Positions 42,761-49,153 of a stretch of DNA of 49,153 nt are shown here, piece after piece (the first letter of the stretch is position 1; every line of letters starts with the position of its first letter). The stretch is from contig PFGT01000002.1 in the NCBI GenBank assembly GCA_002782005.1, positions 1-49,153 of the forward strand. The letters are read 5' to 3'. A program made the translations under genes and the position numbers. The notes beneath the pieces were generated by a model. That model saw only the letters and a program-made list of their open reading frames with translations. It was not told where the DNA came from and made no database searches. The DNA comes from Hydrogenophilales bacterium CG12_big_fil_rev_8_21_14_0_65_61_21. GTDB lineage: Bacteria > Pseudomonadota > Gammaproteobacteria > Burkholderiales > Thiobacillaceae.

Positions 42761-45421
42761 TCATTCACCTCCGGCTGGGGCGGCGGCGGCGAAGTCGTGC
42801 GCCTTCCGGCACAGCCCAGCCATCTCGCACCAGGCGCAGGTTTCGGACGCACCGTTGGCCGGCAGTGGGGCGCCATCCAGCAACGCGGCGAAGGTATCCC
42901 GCAACCGCCCGGCTTCGGCCTTAGCGGCCTCGGCAAGGGGTTGGCCAAGCAGGACCAGATCGACCTTGTCGTCGTCCAGGGCAACCAGCCCAGCCTGCGC
43001 GGCGCCGGTCAGCAGGCCATAAAAAGGCAGTTGCACATCCTCGCCCGGCGTTTTCAGCTTGCCCTTCAACTTCTGCAACGACTGGGCCTTATAGTCGATG
43101 ACTGCCAGCCCATCGGGGCCTTCGTCCAGACGGTCGAGGCGGCCGTAGAGTGACACTTGCCGGCCTTCCGGCAAGGCCAGCTCGCGGCTGAATTCGCGCT
43201 CAGCCGCTTGCCAGCGCCAGCCGGCCGCCTCACGTGCCAGCGCCCAACCGAGATACGCCGGGATGCGCCCCTGCCAGCGCAAGCGCCAGCCCTGGGCCAG
43301 GTAATAGACCGCTTCGCGGGGGCTGAATATCTGGTGACTGATCAACTCCAGATCGGCCTCTAATTGCGCCCGTGGCGTCTCGGCCAATAGTGGATGCCGG
43401 CTATGAAAGCGGTTCAGGATCGCGTGTACCAATTCGCCGTAATCAGCCTTCGCCATCTCCTCGGCCACCTCTTCCGCCTCGCCGAGGCCCAAGTCGTAAT
43501 GGGCGAAATAACGGTATGGACAGCTCACCAGGCGCTGCCAGCCGCTGGCTGAAAGCCGCTCCGGGAGCCGCGACAAGCCTGGCCAGGCGACCGCCTCGGT
43601 TCGTCGCGCGGGCTGGCCCGCAGCCGTCTGAGTCGCAGCGGCGGCCAAATCGGCGCCATAGGCCAGCTTGTGCAGGGTGGTCAGCAAGCTCAACCACGGA
43701 CTGGGTGGGTTGGCCTCCTTGCCGCGCCGCGCCTGCCAGCACAACAAGACACTATCGGCACGGCTAGACACGTCGATCAAGGCCTCCAGCGCCTCTCCCT
43801 GGCGCTGGGCCTGGCCGGGCAAGCCCAGTTGCCGGCGCAAGGCATCGTTGAACACCGCCGAGGGGGCGGCGGGCGGCAAATGGCCGGCATCGGCGCCCAA
43901 TATCACGACGGCCTCGAAGTCGCGTAATCGGGCCGCCGCCAGATGGGTCAGGCGGATCGGACTGTCGATCTCGTTTTCCTGGAAGGTCGCCTGATCCAGT
44001 TGCAGGTTAAGCCAGCCGCGCCACTTCGCCAGCGGCAAACGGGTCCGATCGGCGATCAGCTCCCGGTGCAACCGGTGCAGCAGTTCCATGAGTTGGCGGC
44101 CCGCTGGGTCGGCCTCGATCGCGGCGCTCGCGGCCAAGTCGTCCAGCGCCGCAAACAATATTTCCAGCCAGCCGGACAGTGTTTGCCGGTGCGCGTCGCG
44201 GAAGCGATTCGCCGCCTTGGCCAAGCGCGCCAGCATCGGCATGGCCGAGGTCGCTTCGACCTGAGCCAGGACGATCAGCCGAGACAAGCCGGTCACCACA
44301 TCGCGATGGGCGATCAGGCGTTCCAGCTCGGCCAAGGCGGCCAGCCGGTGGTCGGCCGCGAGGTCGCCGAACACGAATGGCGACTTCAAAAGGTCAAGCA
44401 GGTCGCGATGATAAAAGTCATCCTGCAACAGCGTGAACCAGCGATCCAGTACATGGCTGACCGACGCGGTGGAAAAGGTCCAGCCAGTCTCGTCCTGCAT
44501 CAGGATGGCATCCCGCTCCAGCACCGCGCGCAGGCGTCGCGCCACCAGCCGGTCGAGGGCAATCACGGCGATAGCGCGCCGGCCCTCGGCCAGCCAACGC
44601 TTGATCGCGTCGGCCGCCGAGCGCGCCGCCATCTCCATATCGGTTGCCGCCAGGATGGCCAACTGGCCAGCCAGCGGACTCTCCGGCGTTGCCGCCGCCA
44701 GCTTGGCGGCCCGCGCGGGCAGGGAATCGTCTCCCGGCCGCCAGGCCGCCCACAGCATCGGCTGGCGTTCCGGGTAGGGTGCCGACACAGGCAATTCCCG
44801 CAGACCGACCGACCCCCGACAATGCGCCAGAAAACGCTGTTCCAACTGGCTCAAGCCGTGTAGCCCCAGGCTGTAAAGCGGCCCGGACGCTGTCGCCAAC
44901 CAGCGCGCCAACTGCCTGGCGTAGGCCTTCCTGCCGCCGTTCTCGGACTGTTGATAGGCCCGCCAAAGCTCAAACACCATCCTGGCCTCACGATCCAGTG
45001 GCGCGGCCAGTTTGCGCCGGGCGGCCTGCTCCACCTGGGCAGCGAAGCCGGCATACTGGTCCGGCGGCGCCAACAATGCGTCATCCAATTCCAGCAACAG
45101 TTCATGCAGCGCCTGGGCCTGGGGCCAAAGCGCCGCCTCATCCAGCCAGTCGATGCGCGACAGAAAACCGTATACGCTGGCTAGCCGCTGGCTATCCGGC
45201 TCGGGTTCTGCTGCGTCGCGCAGGGTTGCGGCCAAGGCCGGCAAGGTCATTAATTGTGGCGGCAGAAAGACCGTATCGCCCAACTCCAAGCTCAGCGCGG
45301 CAAGGAAAGGCACCCGGACATGATGATGCGGGACCAGCACGGTAATAGCCGACAGATCGGGCAGATGATCGCGATGATCAGAAAGAAGCGCGGCCGCCGC
45401 CGCCTGAAAGGTTTGCGCCAT
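42761..45421 (-). CDS. AddB-like PD-(D/E)XK nuclease, putative DNA repair protein
   Basis: The 886-residue protein resembles AddB and the TIGR03623 repair family. The N-terminal two-thirds look like an inactivated helicase fold (no intact Walker A seen). The C-terminal part (about 620-886) has the nuclease motifs YGRLDRLDEGPDGLAVIDYKAQ, cut at the strand, and a probable 4Fe-4S site built from one Cys in SCPYRYFAHYDLG and three in CAWCEMAGLC. The expected function is end processing in recombination. The UvrD/AddA-type helicase that normally pairs with AddB is not adjacent in the window: rsmE lies upstream and gltB downstream. Confidence 0.85.
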   Translation of the reverse strand: MAQTFQAAAAALLSDHRDHLPDLSAITVLVPHHHVRVPFLAALSLELGDTVFLPPQLMTLPALAATLRDAAEPEPDSQRLASVYGFLSRIDWLDEAALWPQAQALHELLLELDDALLAPPDQYAGFAAQVEQAARRKLAAPLDREARMVFELWRAYQQSENGGRKAYARQLARWLATASGPLYSLGLHGLSQLEQRFLAHCRGSVGLRELPVSAPYPERQPMLWAAWRPGDDSLPARAAKLAAATPESPLAGQLAILAATDMEMAARSAADAIKRWLAEGRRAIAVIALDRLVARRLRAVLERDAILMQDETGWTFSTASVSHVLDRWFTLLQDDFYHRDLLDLLKSPFVFGDLAADHRLAALAELERLIAHRDVVTGLSRLIVLAQVEATSAMPMLARLAKAANRFRDAHRQTLSGWLEILFAALDDLAASAAIEADPAGRQLMELLHRLHRELIADRTRLPLAKWRGWLNLQLDQATFQENEIDSPIRLTHLAAARLRDFEAVVILGADAGHLPPAAPSAVFNDALRRQLGLPGQAQRQGEALEALIDVSSRADSVLLCWQARRGKEANPPSPWLSLLTTLHKLAYGADLAAAATQTAAGQPARRTEAVAWPGLSRLPERLSASGWQRLVSCPYRYFAHYDLGLGEAEEVAEEMAKADYGELVHAILNRFHSRHPLLAETPRAQLEADLELISHQIFSPREAVYYLAQGWRLRWQGRIPAYLGWALAREAAGWRWQAAEREFSRELALPEGRQVSLYGRLDRLDEGPDGLAVIDYKAQSLQKLKGKLKTPGEDVQLPFYGLLTGAAQAGLVALDDDKVDLVLLGQPLAEAAKAEAGRLRDTFAALLDGAPLPANGASETCAWCEMAGLCRKAHDFAAAAPAGGE

Positions 45422-45573
45422 GGCCGCATTCTAAGACAGCGGCCTTTGCCGACGGTCAATATTGCAAAGGAGCGGCCGCCGCTTTCATTCACCCATTTAT
45501 CCCACTTGCAAAAGTGGTACTGCGAATTTGAAGCCGCGCATTGAACCCGGATCATGAAACGCTACGCGCTTCA

Positions 45574-46305
45574 TTAAAGGTCACCCCAGCGGCTTTGCAT
45601 GGCCGCGAGAGCGGCCAAGGCAGCGGTCTCGGTGCGCAAGATGCGCGGTCCCAACGACAGCCGGGTAAAACCGGCCCGTATGGCGGCCTCCCGTTCGTTG
45701 CCATCAAAACCGCCCTCCGGCCCGGCCAGCAGGGTCACAACCTCAACTGGCGCACTCAGGTCGCGCAGCCTGGAGGTCGCCTCCGGGTCCAGCAGGAACC
45801 GCTGTCCGGCCAGCTTTGGCACGCTTGCAAGCCATTCCGGGAAATCCAGGATGGCGGCGACCGGGGGCACGTGGTTGCGACCACACTGCTCGCAGGCCGA
45901 GACCACCACGCCCTGCCAGTGCAGCCGTCGTTTGTGCCGCTTGTCATCGTCCAGGCGGACGATGGTGCGTTTCATCGTCACCGGCTGGATCGCCGTCACG
46001 CCCAGTTCCACCGCCTTTTGCAGGGTGTAGTCCATGCGTTCGCCGCTCGATATGCCCTGCACCAGGGTGATGTCGAGCGGCGATTCACGCTCGGGCGAAC
46101 AGGCGCTCTTGAGCCGCACTTCTGCGCCCTTGCCGCTTTTGAACAACTGGCCGAGACACTCCGAGCCATCACCATTGAACAGGATGATGTCGTCACCGTC
46201 GCGCAGGCGCAAAACGCCCACGGCATGACGCGCAACCTCATCAGGCAGGGTAACCTGACGGCCGGGTGGCAAGGGCATGGCGCAGTAGAAGCGGGGGATA
46301 GGCAT
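45574..46305 (-). CDS. rsmE: RsmE, 16S rRNA m3U1498 methyltransferase
   Basis: The 243-residue protein has the RsmE N-terminal PUA-like domain (MPIPRFYCAMPLPPGRQVTL) and the SPOUT methyltransferase region with LLAGPEGGFDGNEREAA and LGPRILRTETAALAAL, which form the SAM-binding knot. It methylates N3 of U1498 in 16S rRNA. It is divergent from the thioredoxin-fold gene. A 152-bp spacer with a 6-bp hairpin (CCACTT/AAGTGG, 45509-45524) separates it from the AddB-like gene. Confidence 0.95.
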   Translation of the reverse strand: MPIPRFYCAMPLPPGRQVTLPDEVARHAVGVLRLRDGDDIILFNGDGSECLGQLFKSGKGAEVRLKSACSPERESPLDITLVQGISSGERMDYTLQKAVELGVTAIQPVTMKRTIVRLDDDKRHKRRLHWQGVVVSACEQCGRNHVPPVAAILDFPEWLASVPKLAGQRFLLDPEATSRLRDLSAPVEVVTLLAGPEGGFDGNEREAAIRAGFTRLSLGPRILRTETAALAALAAMQSRWGDL

Positions 46306-46367
46306 GGCTTAAGGGGGGGCTCTTCGGTCGATGGTATTATCGGGCAAAACATCATTGGAGTTAGTAC

Positions 46368-46922
46368 ATGGTACGCATGGAAACCCCCGTTTGCGCATTT
46401 GGCTGGCAGGCGCCCGACTTCGACCTGCCTGGCGTCGATGGCAAACGCTACATGTTGCGGGATGTGGCCGGCCCCAATGGCCTCTTGGTCATGTTTATCT
46501 GTAACCACTGTCCCTATGTCAAGGCGGTCATCCGGCGCATCGTGCGCGACGTCAACGACCTCAAGGCGCTGGGTGTCGGCGCCATCGCCATCATGTCGAA
46601 CGACCCCACCGAGTACCCCGAGGACAGCTTCGAGAACATGAAGCGGGTGGCGGCGCAACTGAGCTTCCCTATGCCCTATGTGCTCGACCAAAGTCAGGCG
46701 GTCGCCAAGGCCTATGGCGCCGTGTGCACCCCGGACTTCTTTGGTTTCAACGGCCGGTTGGAGTTGCAATATCGTGGCCGGCTGGATGAATCGCGCAAGG
46801 AAACCGCGCCCGAGGGTGTCCGCCGTGACCTGTTCGAGGCCATGAAGCGGGTCGCCGAGACGGGTCGGGGACCGGTTGAACAGATACCGAGCATGGGCTG
46901 CTCGATCAAGTGGCGGGAATGA
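46368..46922 (+). CDS. Thioredoxin-fold (AhpC/TSA-like) protein with CNHC motif
   Basis: The 184-residue protein has a redoxin-type N terminus (APDFDLPGVDGKRYMLRDV) and a CNHCPYVKA active site. This four-residue Cys-x-x-Cys sequence is typical of a widespread thioredoxin-like group. The C-terminal SMGCSIKW adds a third conserved Cys. No signal peptide is seen, so it is probably cytoplasmic. It likely handles thiol redox or peroxide chemistry, but the substrate is unknown. GGAG lies seven bases ahead of the ATG. The stop overlaps the next start (ATGA). Confidence 0.85.
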   Translation: MVRMETPVCAFGWQAPDFDLPGVDGKRYMLRDVAGPNGLLVMFICNHCPYVKAVIRRIVRDVNDLKALGVGAIAIMSNDPTEYPEDSFENMKRVAAQLSFPMPYVLDQSQAVAKAYGAVCTPDFFGFNGRLELQYRGRLDESRKETAPEGVRRDLFEAMKRVAETGRGPVEQIPSMGCSIKWRE

Positions 46923-47725
46923 ACGCCATTCTGGATCAGGTCATCGCCGCCGTCCGCGAAGTCGGGCGCACCGAGGTCATGCCTCGCTATCTGAAGGTGG
47001 CCCATACCCGCAAGGACGACGGCAGCCTGTTAACCGAGGCCGACCTGGCGGCCCAGCAAGCCCTGATCGCCCGGCTTCAAGCCATCGCGCCGTACCCGGT
47101 GTTGGGCGAAGAGATGGCTGATGCTGCCCACCAGCGGCTTTGGGATGAGGGCCGCGACGGCCTGTGGTGCGTCGATCCGATCGATGGCACTACCAATTTC
47201 GTCACCGGTCTGCCCTTCTTCGCCATGTCGATCGCCCTGATGAAGCAGGGCCGGCCGGTGCTGGGCGTGGTCTACGATCCCCAGTCCGACGAATGCTTTC
47301 ACGCCGAGTTCGGCCATGGCGCCTTTCTTAACGGCGCCCGGCTGCCGCTGAAAACCGCGCCGGACCGCCTGGACCGGTGCATCGCCGGGGTCGATTTCAA
47401 GCGCATCCCGCGCGCCCTGGCCGGCCGGCTGGCCGCCGAGCATCCTTACAGTTCCCAGCGCAACCTCGGCGCCAGCACCCTGGATTGGTGTTATCTGGCG
47501 GCCGGACGGTTTTATGTCTATCTGCATGGCGGGCAGAAGTTATGGGATTACGCGGCGGGCGCCTTGATTCTGGAAGAGGCGGGCGGTCAGGTCGGTCAGA
47601 TCGACGGCGAACCGTTTTGGCAAGGCGACCCCTGGACCCGCTCGGTACTGGCGGCGAATACGCCGGCCTTGTACCGGCAATGGCGGGCCTGGCTGGATCA
47701 GCCCCTTTCGGACCGCGCGCTATAA
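46919..47725 (+). CDS. Inositol-monophosphatase-family phosphatase
   Basis: The 268-residue protein (from ATG 46919) has the Mg-dependent phosphatase motifs: GEE (about 63-65), WCVDPIDGTTNF with the metal-binding aspartates, and the C-terminal LWDYAAGALILEEAGG. Family members hydrolyse inositol phosphates, histidinol phosphate, 3'-phosphoadenosine nucleotides or fructose bisphosphate; the exact substrate cannot be read from sequence here. An upstream GTG at 46910 is possible, but the ATG overlapping the previous stop fits the local operon style. Confidence 0.9.
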   Translation: MNAILDQVIAAVREVGRTEVMPRYLKVAHTRKDDGSLLTEADLAAQQALIARLQAIAPYPVLGEEMADAAHQRLWDEGRDGLWCVDPIDGTTNFVTGLPFFAMSIALMKQGRPVLGVVYDPQSDECFHAEFGHGAFLNGARLPLKTAPDRLDRCIAGVDFKRIPRALAGRLAAEHPYSSQRNLGASTLDWCYLAAGRFYVYLHGGQKLWDYAAGALILEEAGGQVGQIDGEPFWQGDPWTRSVLAANTPALYRQWRAWLDQPLSDRAL

Positions 47726-47870
47726 CAAGGTTCGACGCAACAAACACCAAAATATGCGGAAGATATGCTACTTGGCTGGACCCCCTTGCTTGTGCGCCGG
47801 GCCAGCCTGGCGAGGATATCCGCCGGCAGTTTGGCAAACAGGCGTAGGCGCCTGAGTCCGTCCGCCACGT

Positions 47871-48959
47871 TCACGCGGCACCCCCGGCAGCGCTTTCCAG
47901 GTGGATGGTCCGGGTCGGGAAGGCGATCTCGGCGCCGTGACGGCCGATGATCTCAGCGACCTTGAGCAGGATGTCCTGCTTGATCTCGTGATAGCGCACC
48001 CACTTGATGGTCCTGGTGAAGGTGTAGATGAAGAAGTTGAGTGAGGAATCGGCGAATTCGTTGAAGTTCACGATCAGGGTCTGGTCGGTGTCGATTTCCG
48101 GGTGGTTCAGCAGCATGGCCTTCACCTCGGCGATGATGGCGGCCATCTTGTCCAGGTCCTGGTAGCGGATGCCGATGGTTTCCTTGATGCGCCGGTTGCT
48201 CATGCGCGAAGGGTTTTCCACCACGATGGTGGTGAACAGCGCATTCGGCACATAGACCGGGTTCTTGTTGAACCGGCGGATGCGGGTGTGGCGCCAGCTG
48301 ATGTACTCCACCGTGCCCTCGATATCCTTGTCCGGCGAGCGGACCCAGTCGCCAACCGAGAAGGGCCGGTCCAGGTAGATGGTCAGGCCGCCGAAGAAGT
48401 TGGCCAGGATGTCCTTGGCGGCGAAGCCGATGGCGATGCCGCCGATGCCGCCGGCGGCGAGTATCCCGGCGATGCTGATGCCCAGGGTTTGCATGACAAT
48501 CAGGGCGCTGACGACAAGTATGGTTAGCTTTATCAGCTTGCTGACGGCATCCACCGTGGCGCGGTCCACTTCCCCGCTGGCCACTTCCCGGGAGGTGATG
48601 ATGTTGTCGGCCACGTTGCCGGTCAGCAGGATCAGGAACCAGGCCAGATTGGCCACCACGCCGACGTTGCGCAGCGGCGGTACCAACTCGAAGATGGGCG
48701 CGCCCAGGTGTTTGCCGAGAATGTCGGCGGCCGCGGCGAGGCCGACCAGCCAGATGGTCAGGCGCAACGGCTTCACGGCGGCGCGGATGAGCGCGTCATC
48801 CCAGACGTTGGCGGTCTTGGAAGCGGCCTTCTCGGCATGGCGAAGCAGGTAGTAGACGGCAATGTTCACGGCCGTGACGACCATGATGACAACCAATACC
48901 TCCGGTAACCATGACTCGCCCAGGAAGGCGAAGCCGTATCGGTCGGCCAACTCTTGCAT
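47871..48959 (-). CDS. MscS-family mechanosensitive channel
   Basis: The 362-residue protein has four or five membrane helices; the pore-lining helix region reads GGIGGIAIGFAAKDILANFFGG (cut here after the Gly/Ala-rich stretch). A beta domain follows (DRPFSVGDWVRSPDKDIEGTVEYI) and a C-terminal alpha/beta domain. MscS channels release solutes on osmotic downshift. It is convergent with the phosphatase gene; the 145 bp between them contain no clear terminator. Downstream on the plus strand begins an IS element, 23 bp from this start, so the native mscS promoter may be displaced or altered. Confidence 0.92.
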   Translation of the reverse strand: MQELADRYGFAFLGESWLPEVLVVIMVVTAVNIAVYYLLRHAEKAASKTANVWDDALIRAAVKPLRLTIWLVGLAAAADILGKHLGAPIFELVPPLRNVGVVANLAWFLILLTGNVADNIITSREVASGEVDRATVDAVSKLIKLTILVVSALIVMQTLGISIAGILAAGGIGGIAIGFAAKDILANFFGGLTIYLDRPFSVGDWVRSPDKDIEGTVEYISWRHTRIRRFNKNPVYVPNALFTTIVVENPSRMSNRRIKETIGIRYQDLDKMAAIIAEVKAMLLNHPEIDTDQTLIVNFNEFADSSLNFFIYTFTRTIKWVRYHEIKQDILLKVAEIIGRHGAEIAFPTRTIHLESAAGGAA

Positions 48960-48981
48960 CCGGTTTATTCCGTGCTTATCC

Positions 48982-49153
48982 GGTTGTCACAGACAAACAC
49001 TACCGGTAGTATGTTGTGTATCTTGCCAACGAGGAGCAATCGATGGTTATCGACGTGCTTGAGCGAGACGATCTGCCGTTCCCGCGCTCGCTGCCGGAGT
49101 TTCAACGACTGTTTCCGGATGAGGCCGCGTGCGCGGCCTACCTTGAGCGGGCG
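48982..49153 (+). mobile_element. Left part of an IS1595-type insertion sequence (runs off the window)
   Basis: Non-coding sequence begins at about 48982 (GGTTGTCACAGAC, a possible terminal repeat) and leads into a transposase frame at 49043. The other end lies outside the window, so the inverted repeat and target duplication cannot be checked; the left boundary is a guess. Confidence 0.4.
49043..49153 (+). CDS. IS1595-family transposase, N-terminal fragment
   Basis: Thirty-seven codons are visible before the window ends. The segment LPEFQRLFPDEAACAAYLE matches the start of IS1595-family transposases, where it precedes a zinc ribbon and a DDE domain (not in view). A good ribosome site (GAGGAG) lies six bases upstream of the ATG. 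Whether the gene is intact cannot be judged. Confidence 0.75.
   Translation, partial: MVIDVLERDDLPFPRSLPEFQRLFPDEAACAAYLERA

Noticed and set aside
46335-46340. TATTAT as -10 box of the thioredoxin-fold gene
   Set aside because: The upstream region at the right distance is a G run without any -35 similarity; kept only as a possibility.
47765-47950. A 61-codon frame after the phosphatase gene
   Set aside because: Arg/Ser-rich product, no ribosome site, and it runs into the mscS coding region on the other strand.

Overview
The window (49,153 bp, GC-rich) comes from the chromosome of a Gram-negative bacterium, most likely a betaproteobacterium. Three things point there: a complete, tightly packed division and cell-wall (dcw) cluster from mraZ to lpxC with a MurE carrying the meso-diaminopimelate signature DNPR; a Gcw_chp/TIGR02001 outer-membrane protein gene linked to glnK-amtB and divergent from ubiK-comM; and a pilMNOPQ-type type IV pilus operon. 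The genus cannot be fixed from the sequence alone.

Layout. (1) 1-5155, plus strand: the end of pilN, then pilO, pilP and pilQ in an overlapping operon, then a lipoprotein with Ig-like domains. A strong bidirectional terminator (5175-5208) separates this block from the convergent dcw cluster. (2) 5246-24149, minus strand: the dcw operon, transcribed mraZ-rsmH-ftsL-ftsI-murE-murF-mraY-murD-ftsW-murG-murC-[199-bp insertion]-murB-ddl-ftsQ-ftsA-ftsZ-lpxC and a 61-residue membrane protein. Almost every junction overlaps by a few bases. The operon starts at a good sigma-70 promoter overlapping five MraZ-type repeats spaced about 10 bp apart. (3) 24409-27440: a DUF971 gene, then rng, maf and rlmH on the minus strand. 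(4) 27463-30427: the nitrogen block gcw_chp-glnK-amtB (minus), with a sigma-54 promoter and two NtrC-type enhancer sites 31 bp apart. (5) 30419-36770, plus strand: ubiK, comM, a VIT1-like transporter, metF, a NarL-type response regulator and a hybrid histidine kinase. (6) 36796-46305, minus strand: gltD, gltB (glutamate synthase), an AddB-like nuclease and rsmE. (7) 46368-47725, plus strand: a thioredoxin-fold protein and an inositol-monophosphatase-family enzyme. An MscS channel (minus) follows, and the start of an IS1595-type transposase runs off the right edge.

The genes give three coherent programs: pilus secretin assembly; septal and lateral peptidoglycan precursor synthesis with divisome assembly; and ammonium uptake, sensing and assimilation (AmtB, GlnK, GltBD).

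The least ordinary feature is a small MITE-like element inserted within the last codons of murC. It has 13-bp terminal inverted repeats flanked by CTAG. It replaced the murC tail, and it carries a 67-codon reading frame whose start overlaps the murC stop and whose stop overlaps the murB start. The chain of translational coupling through this essential operon is therefore unbroken. Removing the element on paper restores a murC that ends exactly on the murB start codon.
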